A DNA stretch of 64,000 bases from JAHRAW01 sp963693025 (GTDB lineage Bacteria; Pseudomonadota; Gammaproteobacteria; Arenicellales; Poriferihabitantaceae). How positions within the stretch are numbered: the stretch's first letter is position 1; each line of letters begins with the position of its first letter. The DNA lies in the NCBI GenBank assembly GCA_963693025.1, contig OY843749.1, forward strand, positions 2,108,001 to 2,172,000. The letters are read 5' to 3'. Shown here in pieces: positions 26,261-35,186 of this stretch. A model generated the notes under the pieces. It was not told the DNA's origin. It was given only the letters and a program-made list of their open reading frames with translations, and made no database searches. The position numbers were made by a program, and so were the translations under genes.

Positions 26261-29064
26261 GGCAACCTACCGAGCCGCCGAGGCAACCTGCCGCTCCGCC
26301 GAAACAGCCCGCCGAGCCGCCGAAGCAGCCTGCCAGTTCAGCCAATGCGCTGAGTTTGGTTGGCGGCGCGGTCGAGGTGCGCATCCACCGCCTGACGCGC
26401 GCCGAGTTGTTCGACGCGGCGCGGCTGGAGCAACCGAACCTGAGCGAAAAGGACGCGCTCGGTATACTGCGCGAGGCGTTGCAACACGGGCGCACGATGC
26501 TGACCGAACACCACCTGCAAGGCGGCAGCGCGGCGACGCTGGTCAAATATCACAGTTGGTTGATTGACCAGATTTTGCTCGGCATTGAGCGGCGCTCATC
26601 CGCAGATGGCGCAGAATCCGCCTTTGGGGCGTTGGTTGCGGTTGGGGGTTATGGGCGACGCGAACTCAACCTTGAGTCGGACATTGATTTGTTGCTGTTG
26701 CTGCCGCGCGAGGCTGACCGGCAGACCGAGGAAGCCATTGAGTCGCTGATTCGCTACTGCTGGGACTTGGGCCTCAAAATTGGCCACAGCGTGCGCACCG
26801 TCTCGCAGTGCGTCGAGCAGGCGTCGGGCGATTTGAGCGTGATGACCAACCTGCTGGAAGCCCGGCTGATTGGCGGCGACGGCGCGTTGTTCGAGCAACT
26901 CGGGCAGGCGTTGCGCGACCCCGGCGTGTGGCCCGCGGACGCCTATTTCACCGCCAAACTGCAGGAGCAGGAAGCCCGCCATCTGCGCTACGGCGACACC
27001 GCCTACAACCTTGAGCCGAACCTCAAGGAAAGCCCCGGCGGGCTGCGCGACCTGCAGATGATTAGTTGGGTGACCAACCGTTACTTCGGCGCCGGCAATC
27101 TCGCGGAACTGGTCGAGCACCGCTTCCTCACGCCGCTCGAATATCGCGGCCTGATTCGCGGGCGCAACTTCCTATGGTGGTTGCGCAACGGCTTGCACCT
27201 GCTGTCGGGGCGTTGCGAAGACCGCCTGCTGTTTGACTATCAGCGCGAGTTGGCGAGCCAGTTGGGTTACCGCCAGGGCGAGAACCATCTGGCGGTGGAG
27301 TTGATGATGAAGCGTTACTACCGCACCGTGAAGGAGTTGCGGCTGTTGAATGAATTGTTGTTGCAGCATTTTCAGGAAGCCATTCTCGCGCCGCAAAAAC
27401 CGCGCGCGGCGAAAATCAACGCGCGTTTTCGCGTGGTCGGCGATTTCCTTGAGGCGGCGGACGAGGAAGTTTTTCGGCGCTCCCCCGGCGCCATTTTAGA
27501 GATGTTTCACCTCTTGCAACAGCGCCCGCAACTCAAGGGCGTCCGCGCCAGCACCATTCGGCAGTTGTGCGCCAACCTGCGCCTCATCGACGACGACTAC
27601 CGCGCGCGCGCCGCCAACCGCGAGTTGTTTCTGGAAATTTTTCGCTATCAGGAAGGGCTGACCCACGCGTTGCGGCGGATGAACCGCTACGGCGTGCTGG
27701 GCGAGTTTTTCCCGGAATTCGGCGAAATCATCGGGCTGATGCAGCACGACCTGTTTCACACATACACCGTGGACGCGCACTCGCTGTTCGTGGTGCGGAA
27801 TTTGCGGCGCTTGATGGCGGAGCGCCACCGCCACGAATTCCCGCTGCTGAGCGACCTTCTGCACAAGCAGACCAAGCGCGAGTTGCTTTTTCTGGCGGCG
27901 CTCTGCCACGACCTCGGCAAGGGCAGCGGGCGCGACCATTCGGTGGTCGGCGAGCAAATCGCGCTGGCGTTGTGCGCCCGCCTCGGGCTGTCGGAATACG
28001 ACGCGCGCTTTGTCGGCTGGCTGGTGCGCAAGCACTTGATTATGTCGTGGACCGCGCAGCGCGAAGACGTGTCCGACCCCGGCGTGATTGACCGCTTCGC
28101 CGAGGTGGTCGGCGACCAGAAGCATTTGGACAACCTGTATTTGCTGACCGTGGCGGACATTCGCGGCACCAGCCCGAAGGTGTGGACGGAATGGAAGGGG
28201 CAGTTGCTTGCCGGGTTATACGCCTCCACTTCGCGCCGCCTGCGCACCGGCATCGCGGGGGCCGAGGCGGTCAGCCAGCGCATTGAAGAGCGCAAGGCGG
28301 CGACGCGCCAACTGGTGGCGGGCAAGGTGCCGCCGGACGATTTGGAAACCTGGTGGGCGCAACTCGGGCAGGAGTATTTTCTGCGCAACGGACCCGAAAC
28401 CGGCGCGTGGCACGCCGAGCAAATCACCCGCGCCGGCTTGCTCGACTTGCCGCTGGTGGCGGCGCGCTATCGCATCGAGATTGCCGCGCAGCAGATTTTG
28501 GTGCTGGCGCCGGAGTCGGAAAACCTGCTGCCGCGCGTGACCGGCGCTTTGGACAAACTCCAACTGGACATCGTCGACGCGCGCATCCACCAGACGCGCT
28601 CGGGGCTGGCGTTGCTGGTGTTCATCGCGGTGGACGCCGCCGCCGCCGGCGCGCCGCCGAGCGAAAAAACGATTGCCGACAACAGCGAAAAACTCAAAGA
28701 CTTCGTGCTCTCGCCGCCGCCCAACTACCGCCCCGGCTCGCGCATCCTGTCGCGCGCCCTCAAGCAGTTCAGCGTGCCGACCACGGTCACATTCGACGAA
28801 GCCGGCGAGCGCCCCGCCGAGCGGCAATACACCGCGATGGAGGTGGTCGCCCAGGACCGCCCCGGATTGCTCTATCACGTTTCCCTGGCGCTGCTGGAAT
28901 GCAAGGTCAAACTGATTTCCGCGAAGGTCTCGACCGTCGGCGAGAAGGCCGAGGACACCTTTTTCATCACCGACCGGGACGGCGCGCCGGTCGACTCCGC
29001 CGAAATGCGCGACTGCCTCAGCCGGCGGCTCGACCGCTACCTCCCGCCGCTCGGCGAGCGGTGA
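26248..29064 (+). CDS. glnD: PII uridylyltransferase/uridylyl-removing enzyme, about 938 aa
   Basis: The nitrogen sensor that uridylylates PII proteins when glutamine is low. The nucleotidyltransferase motif GGYGRRELNLESDIDLLLLLP is near residues 132-152. The HD domain motif CHDLGKGSGRDHS near residue 550 performs removal, and two ACT domains near residues 750 and 864 (MEVVAQDRPGLLYHV) sense glutamine. The start at 26248 lies inside the map 3' end. The first ~30 residues are proline-rich repeats (PPRQPAAPPKQPAEPPKQPA) not seen in most GlnD, so translation could also begin later. Confidence 0.95.
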   Translation: MPRLRQPTEPPRQPAAPPKQPAEPPKQPASSANALSLVGGAVEVRIHRLTRAELFDAARLEQPNLSEKDALGILREALQHGRTMLTEHHLQGGSAATLVKYHSWLIDQILLGIERRSSADGAESAFGALVAVGGYGRRELNLESDIDLLLLLPREADRQTEEAIESLIRYCWDLGLKIGHSVRTVSQCVEQASGDLSVMTNLLEARLIGGDGALFEQLGQALRDPGVWPADAYFTAKLQEQEARHLRYGDTAYNLEPNLKESPGGLRDLQMISWVTNRYFGAGNLAELVEHRFLTPLEYRGLIRGRNFLWWLRNGLHLLSGRCEDRLLFDYQRELASQLGYRQGENHLAVELMMKRYYRTVKELRLLNELLLQHFQEAILAPQKPRAAKINARFRVVGDFLEAADEEVFRRSPGAILEMFHLLQQRPQLKGVRASTIRQLCANLRLIDDDYRARAANRELFLEIFRYQEGLTHALRRMNRYGVLGEFFPEFGEIIGLMQHDLFHTYTVDAHSLFVVRNLRRLMAERHRHEFPLLSDLLHKQTKRELLFLAALCHDLGKGSGRDHSVVGEQIALALCARLGLSEYDARFVGWLVRKHLIMSWTAQREDVSDPGVIDRFAEVVGDQKHLDNLYLLTVADIRGTSPKVWTEWKGQLLAGLYASTSRRLRTGIAGAEAVSQRIEERKAATRQLVAGKVPPDDLETWWAQLGQEYFLRNGPETGAWHAEQITRAGLLDLPLVAARYRIEIAAQQILVLAPESENLLPRVTGALDKLQLDIVDARIHQTRSGLALLVFIAVDAAAAGAPPSEKTIADNSEKLKDFVLSPPPNYRPGSRILSRALKQFSVPTTVTFDEAGERPAERQYTAMEVVAQDRPGLLYHVSLALLECKVKLISAKVSTVGEKAEDTFFITDRDGAPVDSAEMRDCLSRRLDRYLPPLGER

Positions 29065-29065
29065 A

Positions 29066-30097
29066 ATGCCGCGCGATGCGCTGCGCCGGGCGTTTTTGGA
29101 CGCGCACCGGTGGGGGGATGCGGAAAGTCTGCCGCTGGCGCCGGATGCGTCGTTTCGCCGCTACCTCCGGCTGCGGCGGGGCGATGCTTGCGCGATGCTG
29201 ATGGATGCGCCGCCGCCGGCGGAGGACGCCGGCGCCTTCGTCTCGCTGACCCGCCACCTCGAAGCCATCGGCGCGCGCGTGCCGGCGATTTACGCGAGCG
29301 ACCTTGACAACGGGTTTTTGCTGCTCGAAGACCTGGGCGACCAGACCTTCTCCCGGCTGCTGGACGAGGGGCACGACCCGGCGGCGCTATACCGCCAAGC
29401 CATCGGCGCGCTCACCCAAATACGCCGCCACCCGCGCGCCGCCGACATCGACGCGCCCGCCTACACCACCGAGCGCGCGCTGGCGGAAGCCAACCTGCTG
29501 CCGGACTGGTATCTCCCGGCGCGGCTGGAGCGCCCCGTGGATGCGCGCGCGCGCGAGCAATTTCGGCAAGTCTGGGAGTCCATACTGGGCGCGCTGCCGC
29601 CGCTTGAGCCGACGCTGGTGTTGCGCGACTACCACGTGGACAACCTGATGGTGGTCCGCGGCGAGTGCGCGCTGCTGGACTATCAAGACGCGGTCATCGG
29701 CTCGCCCGCGTATGACCTCGCATCCCTACTGGAAGACGCCCGCCGCGACCTCCCCCCAGCGCTGACCGATGCGATGCTGCGGCTATATTGCGAGCAGAAC
29801 CGCGACCTTGACCGGCGCGCTTTGCATCAACACTACGCCGTATGGGCGGCGCAACGGCATTGCAAGGTTGCCGGTATCTTCGTCCGGCTGTGGTTGCGCG
29901 ATGGCAAGGATGCGTATCTGCGGCATTTGCCGAGGGTGATGACGCTGTTGCAACGGCACTTGCATGAGGTGCCGCTTGTGCCGTTGCGTGAGTGGTTGGA
30001 TGATTACTTGCCTGAGCCTGGGCACTCGCGGTTTACTGCATCTCGGGTTGAATTGTTGGGTTACTGTATGCTGGGTTGTAGCCGTCATTCTCGATAA
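29066..30097 (+). CDS. Aminoglycoside-phosphotransferase-fold kinase, AmgK-like, 343 aa
   Basis: A small-molecule kinase of the APH fold. The catalytic loop is LVLRDYHVDNLMV (about residue 187), and the metal-binding Asp is in CALLDYQDAVIG (about 205). The N-terminus (DASFRRYLRL) and the overall layout resemble AmgK, the cell-wall sugar kinase of peptidoglycan recycling in pseudomonads. I cannot confirm the substrate, and no murU is adjacent. It begins one base after the glnD stop. The C-terminal residues RHSR and the stop codon are encoded by an intergenic repeat end (CGTCATTCTCGATAA), so the native C-terminus has been altered. Confidence 0.75.
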   Translation: MPRDALRRAFLDAHRWGDAESLPLAPDASFRRYLRLRRGDACAMLMDAPPPAEDAGAFVSLTRHLEAIGARVPAIYASDLDNGFLLLEDLGDQTFSRLLDEGHDPAALYRQAIGALTQIRRHPRAADIDAPAYTTERALAEANLLPDWYLPARLERPVDARAREQFRQVWESILGALPPLEPTLVLRDYHVDNLMVVRGECALLDYQDAVIGSPAYDLASLLEDARRDLPPALTDAMLRLYCEQNRDLDRRALHQHYAVWAAQRHCKVAGIFVRLWLRDGKDAYLRHLPRVMTLLQRHLHEVPLVPLREWLDDYLPEPGHSRFTASRVELLGYCMLGCSRHSR

Positions 30098-30476
30098 GGC
30101 TAGCGTGGACTTTGGCGAAGCCCGTGCCAGTCTTAGGGAGATTCCCGAGGACGTAAGTGTCCGTAAGCCGCCGCTTAAAAGAAAAAGCGCGGCGGCAACG
30201 GACACTAACGTTCGAGAATGACGAGTTATATACCCGTCATTCTCGAACGATAGAAAAATAGGGAGCCCCAACTTCGTCATTCTCGAATGATAGAAAAATA
30301 AGGAGCGACAGCGACTATATTTTTCATCACCTTCGGGAATCTCCCTAAGGCTAGCGTGGACTTTACCGAAGCCCGTGCCAATCTTAGGGAGATTCCCGAG
30401 GTCGCAAGTGTCCGTAAGCCGCCGCTTAAAAGAAGAAGCGCGGCGGCAAACGGACACTAACGCTCGAGAATGACGA
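30083..30476. repeat. Palindromic intergenic repeats, one partial, one fragment, one full
   Basis: 30083-30223 is a copy that has lost part of its left half. 30235-30266 is a left-end fragment. 30274-30476 is a full copy with CGTCATTCTCGAATGATAG, paired GGGAATCTCCCTAAG arms and CTAACGCTCGAGAATGACG. Together they fill the 463-base gap after the kinase gene. The first copy overlaps and ends that gene. A minus-strand open frame here is repeat readthrough. Confidence 0.85.
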
Positions 30477-30511
30477 CGTTGTTGTGAATGACGAGGTAGG
30501 AGATACAACAA

Positions 30512-30520
30512 TGATATACT
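30512..30520 (+). promoter_or_regulatory. Extended -10 promoter for the glycosyltransferase-like gene
   Basis: TGATATACT holds an extended -10 (TG, one base, TATACT), 40 bases before the ATG at 30561. No good -35 is seen, as is usual for extended -10 promoters. Confidence 0.35.
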
Positions 30521-30560
30521 AACCGACTAGCCACCCACCCACCCAACCCAACAAAAAAGC

Positions 30561-32384
30561 ATGCCAGCAAAACCCCGCAAACGGCGCGCCCAGCGCCGCC
30601 AACAACGCGCCACCTCTTCCCCCAGGGACGCGCTCACACTCACCCCCCCCCCCCCCCCCCCCCCCCACATCACCCGGCGCACGCCGTTGTTACTCATTCC
30701 AGCCTATCTGCCGTGGCTACTATTGCTCGGCTACCTCACCGCTCTCACTTGGTTCTTATGCGACGACGCCTATATCGGCTTTCGCTATGTCCGCAATCTG
30801 GTGGAGGGGCACGGTTTGGTGTTCAACCCCGGCGAATATGTCGAGGGTTACACCAACTTCTTATGGCTGCTTGAACTCGCGGCGCTCTGGGCATTGACCG
30901 GCATCCCGCCGGAGCACACCGCCCCGTTTCTGTCGATCGCCTACACCATCGGCACGCTGGCGGTGGCGCTGTGGTGGGTTTATCGGACGCCGTCTTTGCC
31001 GCACCGCGGGTTGGTCGGCTGGATGGCGCTCGGGTTGCTATGCAGTAGCGCCACCTTCGCCGTCTGGACTTCAGCCGGCGGTTTGGAGACGCGCCAGTTC
31101 ACTTTCTTTGTACTTGCCGGGCTGGTCGCCTTGAGCGTCCACGGTTCGCGCCGCTGGGGTCTGTTGGCGGCATCGCTGTGTTTCGCGGCGGGGGAGTTGA
31201 CGCGCCCCGAAGGGTTGCTCATCGGCGGGTGTTTCCTCGCCGGGTTCGCGCTGTGCCGGATGTTGCGCGCCGGATGGCCATGGCGACCGTGGCGCGATTG
31301 GAAGGCGCTGACCCTCATGGGCGCACCGTTTGCGCTGGTGGTCGCCGCGCATTACTTGTGGCGTTACTCATACTACGGCGAATGGCTGCCGAATACCTAC
31401 TACACCAAGTATGTGGAGCCGTGGTATGACTCCGGTTTCCACTACCTCGCGCAAGCCGGCGTTGAAACCGGGGCTTACCTGCTGCTGCCGCTGGCGGCGC
31501 TCGCCGGCATCGCGCGCTGGCGGCAACACAAAGACGGAACGCATCTGGTCATCCTGCTGGTGATTCTCGTGCACGGCGCGTATGTGGCGCGAGTCGGCGG
31601 CGACCTCTTTGAATACCGCCCGCTGGATTTCTACTGGCCGCTACTGTCGGTGGCGGCGGCGGTGGGGCTCGTGTCCCTCGGTACGCGCCTTGCCGCCTGG
31701 GTGGGGAAACCCCCGAATGCCGGGGTATCGCGCGTGTGCACGCTCGCGCTCTTCGCCCCGCTGCTGATCTGTGCCAGCGCGATACAAGGCGCGTTGGTGT
31801 ACGAAGGATCGAAGCATCTTCGACACATCGGGTATTTCCACACCGAATTGAACGAAACAAACGCCGGCAAGTGGCTGGCGGCACCCGGACTGTCAAACAT
31901 GGTTGCCCTCTCCAACTCGTTACGCCGGGAATCAACTCTGCGCCATGCCCCGGTGCCCTGGGCGGAGTTTAGAGGATACGGATTGCGAAGAGAGCGGGAG
32001 TGGAAGCCGTACGAGAACATGCCCCGTGGAACGTTGCCCGAAGACGCGGTGGCGATAGTAGGGGGGCTCGGAATCAAAAGTTATTATTTGCCGGATCTGG
32101 AGATTATCGATTATGACGGGCTGACAGACGCAACCATTGCACGCAATCCTGTGACGAAGCCCGGGACGAGGCGCCTCGCGCACGAACGCCAACCGCCGCC
32201 CGGCTACTTGGAGCAACGCGGCGTGAATTTCCATGTGCGCCCGGCGGCGGCGAATGCGGCGGAAGCCCTGAGCCGCGGGCACTACGCCCTGGAAGTGGCG
32301 CCCGACCTGTGGATGCCGTTTGATTCGGGCGACCCTGCGTGGGTCGCCGAGCGGTTTGCCGGTCGCAACTTGAAGAGCCGGTAA
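30561..32384 (+). CDS. Membrane glycosyltransferase-like protein with C24 tract, 607 aa
   Basis: About ten hydrophobic helices follow a basic N-terminus. The motif DDAYIGFRYVRNLVEGHGLVFNPGEYVEGYTNFLW (residues about 72-106) is shared with GT-C-type, polyprenyl-phosphate-dependent transferases such as the AftB-like group, and its DD pair is the likely catalytic site. The C-terminal ~200 residues are soluble. Donor and acceptor are unknown. A surface glycan or glycoprotein role fits. An uninterrupted run of 24 C at 30643-30666 encodes seven prolines shortly after the start. A change of one base would shift the frame and stop translation early, so expression is probably phase-variable. The present frame is on. 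Confidence 0.65.
   Translation: MPAKPRKRRAQRRQQRATSSPRDALTLTPPPPPPPHITRRTPLLLIPAYLPWLLLLGYLTALTWFLCDDAYIGFRYVRNLVEGHGLVFNPGEYVEGYTNFLWLLELAALWALTGIPPEHTAPFLSIAYTIGTLAVALWWVYRTPSLPHRGLVGWMALGLLCSSATFAVWTSAGGLETRQFTFFVLAGLVALSVHGSRRWGLLAASLCFAAGELTRPEGLLIGGCFLAGFALCRMLRAGWPWRPWRDWKALTLMGAPFALVVAAHYLWRYSYYGEWLPNTYYTKYVEPWYDSGFHYLAQAGVETGAYLLLPLAALAGIARWRQHKDGTHLVILLVILVHGAYVARVGGDLFEYRPLDFYWPLLSVAAAVGLVSLGTRLAAWVGKPPNAGVSRVCTLALFAPLLICASAIQGALVYEGSKHLRHIGYFHTELNETNAGKWLAAPGLSNMVALSNSLRRESTLRHAPVPWAEFRGYGLRREREWKPYENMPRGTLPEDAVAIVGGLGIKSYYLPDLEIIDYDGLTDATIARNPVTKPGTRRLAHERQPPPGYLEQRGVNFHVRPAAANAAEALSRGHYALEVAPDLWMPFDSGDPAWVAERFAGRNLKSR
30643..30666 (+). repeat. Homopolymeric C24 tract inside a coding sequence
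   Basis: Twenty-four consecutive C, spanning one Thr codon end, seven Pro codons and the first base of a His codon near residues 28-36 of the glycosyltransferase-like gene. Tracts of this length slip at high rate during replication in other bacteria. The exact count could also be affected by sequencing. Confidence 0.85.
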
Positions 32385-32402
32385 TCGCGATGTGAGGTTA
32401 GC

Positions 32403-32643
32403 CGTCATTCTCGAACGTTAGTGTCCGTTGCCGCGCCCCCCGCCGTCATTCTCGAGCGTTAGTGTCCGTTGCCGCCGCGCTTTTTCTTTTAAGCGGCGGC
32501 TTACCGGACACTTACGACCTCGGGAATCTCCCTAAGACTGGCACGGGCTTTGTTGGAATTCACGGTAGCCTTAGGGAGATTCCCGAAGCGAAGAAAATAT
32601 GGTCGCCTGTCGGCTCCCTATTTTCTACCGTTCGAGAATGACG
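32403..32643. repeat. Palindromic intergenic repeat, inverted full copy plus end fragment
   Basis: A fragment (32403-32433) precedes a full copy (32444-32643) whose order is reversed relative to the others: GTGTCCGT arms first, then GGGAATCTCCCTAAG and its complement, ending TTCTACCGTTCGAGAATGACG. The remaining bases to 32841 hold no gene that I can support. They may contain the terminator region between two converging transcripts. Confidence 0.8.
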
Positions 32644-32841
32644 GGTAGTAGGTTATTTTTCTGTTGTTCGAGAATGACGAAGTTGGGCGCTCCCTACCCC
32701 GGGTCGGAGCCTGGGACATGCTTTCCACTGTTCCGGAATGGCGGAGGGGGTTGTACTTCGGAGTTGAATTCAACACCTGTGTTTAACGACCGCATCGACC
32801 ACATTCATACTCAGACCAGCCGCTCAAATCAACCACCGAAG

Positions 32842-33870
32842 TCAACGACTCTGAATACTATGCTCAAGCAATACCGTCTTATAGCCCTGTTGCACATCAG
32901 GATTAAACAAAGCGTTTTCGCTGAGGGCGAGGATGTAGCGTTCGGGGTAGAGGTGGGGGATGTCGGCGGGGGAGGTTCCTTTGACTATTCGTAGCGCCAT
33001 TTTTAGTGCGCGGTTGCCTTGTTCGTGGGGGGATACGCCGACCGAGAGGAGGATGCCGTCTTCGGAGTTGAACACGTTCATCCCGATTAGCGCGGCGCGG
33101 CTGTTGGCTTGAGTCCATTGCGCGACTTCTTCGGAGCCGACGAAGCCGCCTTGTGGGGCGAGCAACTGGCGGTATCCGGAGACCAGGATGTAGTCGTATT
33201 TGCCCGATTCCTGGATGACGAATTGCTGCCAGTCGTCATAATCCGCCGCGTGTTTGGCGCCGCGGTATTCGATGTTCCCCCAATCCTGCATGGCGAGGAA
33301 CGCGGCGTTGTTGTGGCTTGAGGTGGAGTCGTCGGCGAGGAACAGCATCGCCGGGGGCGCGTGCACTTCCTGCAGGCGGTTGAGTTCTTCAATCACCCGT
33401 TTGATGGACGCGACCGGCTTGTGTTCAAATATGCCGGTTACGTTGCCGGCGTCCGCGTAGCCGTATTTTTCAACCGAGTAGTTGACCCCGGAAAACACGA
33501 CGCCGATGGACGGGTGGTTCAGGTAGTGCGCGGAGATGATTCTTTGCGCGGCGTCGTCTACGGCGACGATGACTTGCGGGTCAAAGCGCTCCACGGTGTC
33601 CACGAAATTCTGCTCGATGAGCGGCGCGTTGTCGCGGTAGTGCAGGTCGCGCGTGTTCATGTAGAAGTAGCGGATTTTTACATCAAACTTGGACTTCTTG
33701 AACTCGCCCTTCAAACTCTGGTTAATCAGGTTGGTCCATACATAGTTGGTCGAGTAACTGTGCAAGACCATGATGCGCGGCGTCTCGTTGGCGACGCTGA
33801 TCGCCAGCGACCCCGCCAACAACGCACACACGGCGAGCGCCGCCAGATGCGTCTTTTTTATCATCATCAT
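32842..33870 (-). CDS. Periplasmic substrate-binding-like protein, 342 aa
   Basis: The signal peptide (IKKTHLAALAVCALLAGSLAISVA) is followed by IMVLHSYSTNYVWTNLINQSLKGEF, VIVAVDDAAQRIISAHYL and IGVVFSGVNYS. These are features of the ABC-transporter substrate-binding family PF04392 (two-lobed periplasmic receptor). No cognate permease is nearby. A paralogue lies at 43436-44497 (VLHSYTPGYSWSDDINQGI), so two such proteins bracket the transporter and precursor half of the RiPP locus. They might sense or carry a product, a precursor or an imported compound. This gene is last in the minus-strand run after four precursor genes. Confidence 0.7.
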   Translation of the reverse strand: MMMIKKTHLAALAVCALLAGSLAISVANETPRIMVLHSYSTNYVWTNLINQSLKGEFKKSKFDVKIRYFYMNTRDLHYRDNAPLIEQNFVDTVERFDPQVIVAVDDAAQRIISAHYLNHPSIGVVFSGVNYSVEKYGYADAGNVTGIFEHKPVASIKRVIEELNRLQEVHAPPAMLFLADDSTSSHNNAAFLAMQDWGNIEYRGAKHAADYDDWQQFVIQESGKYDYILVSGYRQLLAPQGGFVGSEEVAQWTQANSRAALIGMNVFNSEDGILLSVGVSPHEQGNRALKMALRIVKGTSPADIPHLYPERYILALSENALFNPDVQQGYKTVLLEHSIQSR

Positions 33871-33935
33871 GTGGTTTTCCTTCCCGCCACCGCCGGTTGC
33901 GGTGTTGCGCGCGGGCGTGTTTGAAGCAAGGTATT

Positions 33936-34259
33936 CTACTCTATTATCAGGGAGGGCGGGGGAGCAAGAATAGCCGTCAGCAACTGCGTCGCCAGCAACT
34001 CCACCCCCGTGCTCGCCGAGAACCCCGCCCCGGCCGCCACCACGCGGTTCAGGTCTTCGTCGCTGAGGTCGCGCGCCGCCGTTTGGTCGAATACCGGAAT
34101 ATAGAACACGCCTTGGGTATTCGCCTTGACGACAATTTGCACATCCGCCGGCACGTGCATGCCGAGTTCTCTGGCGGCTGCGCGCGGATCGGACAACAGT
34201 TGGCGGCGAAACGATTTGTCGAACAACTTCTCCGAATCCAAACGCAGATTATCCAACAT
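33936..34259 (-). CDS. NHLP-type RiPP precursor A, 107 aa
   Basis: The start is the ATG at 34259. The frame continues upstream without a ribosome site. The leader holds the nitrile-hydratase-like pattern FRRQLLSDPRAAARELG, VQIVVKANTQGVFYIPV and DLSDEDLNRVVAAGAG. The putative core after AAGAG is about 30 residues, hydrophobic, with Ser, Thr and three Pro (ASTGVELLATQLL, APPPSLIIE) and no Cys. That makes azole formation from Cys impossible here. It is the last of four tandem precursor genes. The leader family is known from NHLP RiPPs; the modification of this core is unknown. Confidence 0.7.
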   Translation of the reverse strand: MLDNLRLDSEKLFDKSFRRQLLSDPRAAARELGMHVPADVQIVVKANTQGVFYIPVFDQTAARDLSDEDLNRVVAAGAGFSASTGVELLATQLLTAILAPPPSLIIE

Positions 34260-34302
34260 GGCGCCGTCTCCGGTAGTGATGTTGGGTTGCGCTGTGGCGC
34301 CG

Positions 34303-34659
34303 CTACGGCGCCGACGGCGGGCGCGCCAGCTCGACGGACACCACGATAAACGGTATGCCGCTGAAGGCGGGGGTATATCCGCCGGGGGGTATGACCGACG
34401 CATTCGGTCCGGCTGCGGTCAACTGGAGCAACTCCTGCTCGCTGATTAGGTGGGAGTCGTCGTATTCGGGGAGCGTGAAATAAAACGTGTCGGCGGTATT
34501 GCACACCACCTTGAGTTCTTCGTCGCCGCGCAACTCGGCCAGGCCGTGGCCCTGTGCGCGCAGTTCTTCGTAAGCCAGTTTCGGGTCGTCCAGATACATC
34601 TGCCGGACAACCGGGTCGGTCATCACCGAGATGGCTTCCTGAATTTGTTCGCTGTTCAT
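34303..34659 (-). CDS. NHLP-type RiPP precursor B, 118 aa
   Basis: It starts MNSEQIQEAISVMTDPVVRQ. Leader features are DPVVRQMYLDDPKLAYEELRAQG, ELKVVCNTADTFYFTLPE and LISEQELLQLTAAG. The presumed core of ~35 residues (GPNASVIPPGGYTPAF..., VELARPPSAP) has five Pro, few Ser/Thr and no Cys, unlike the Cys-bearing cores in the right half of the locus. It shares the leader layout of the frameshifted precursor at 59765. Ribosome-site sequence upstream is weak (GAGGCATCAATC). Confidence 0.75.
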   Translation of the reverse strand: MNSEQIQEAISVMTDPVVRQMYLDDPKLAYEELRAQGHGLAELRGDEELKVVCNTADTFYFTLPEYDDSHLISEQELLQLTAAGPNASVIPPGGYTPAFSGIPFIVVSVELARPPSAP

Positions 34660-34784
34660 GATTGATGCCTCGTCTGGTTTGCAGAGTTTACTTGAAGTCC
34701 CGAGTCTCGCCGGCATCCGGCTGAAACCGCTTGCCGGCGAAACTCAGGGCATCTTCAAGCGCCTTGCGGGTTGGTAACCTTCTA

Positions 34785-35132
34785 TCAACCGTAGTCCGAG
34801 TTCGGGTCGTTTTTCGCCCGCTCGACGTTGCCATACCACTCGGCGGAGCAGCGCGCAACGTGCGCTCTCCACGCTTCGGGAGTCCAGCCGCGCGGAACGC
34901 CGCCTGCGCTGACCGTCGCCAACTCTTCCGAAGAGAGCGGGCTGTCGTCGTGGTAGGCGGGCAGTTCGACATAGAAGGTGTCGGCTGTGGCGGTGACCAC
35001 CTTGTATTCCGCGTCCGCATTCGGCTCGTGGCCGATTTTTGCCAGCGCTTCAGGATCGCGCTGCCGCAACTGCTGACGGAAATCAGGGTCGGTCATCCAC
35101 TCTACGAGTTGAGTCACTTCTGGCGTACTCAT
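34785..35132 (-). CDS. NHLP-type RiPP precursor C with tryptophan-rich core, 115 aa
   Basis: The leader has DPDFRQQLRQRDPEALAKIG, YKVVTATADTFYVELPA and LSSEELATVSAGG, a textbook NHLP leader ending at a GG-type cleavage site. The core VPRGWTPEAWRAHVARC (then SAEWYGNVERAKNDPNSDYG) is 37 residues with three Trp, one Cys and many charged residues. It is nearly identical to the core of the next gene (35187). This is not a typical thiazole or lanthionine substrate. A helical, Trp-modified or otherwise novel product is possible. C39 cleavage after AGG would free it. Confidence 0.8.
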   Translation of the reverse strand: MSTPEVTQLVEWMTDPDFRQQLRQRDPEALAKIGHEPNADAEYKVVTATADTFYVELPAYHDDSPLSSEELATVSAGGVPRGWTPEAWRAHVARCSAEWYGNVERAKNDPNSDYG

Positions 35133-35186
35133 TTTGGATACCTCATTGATTGTGTTGTGAAAAGGGATGCCGTGAAAGCGCGTTTA

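Noticed and set aside
29783..30511. 242-codon minus-strand open frame after the kinase gene
   Set aside because: Readthrough of the same repeat family overlapping the kinase gene antisense; same SLREIPEGDEK block as above.
33936..34659. Reading precursor genes as nitrile hydratase subunits
   Set aside because: They are far too short, lack the metal-binding Cys cluster, and end in variable cores after GG-like sites; only the leader resembles the enzyme.
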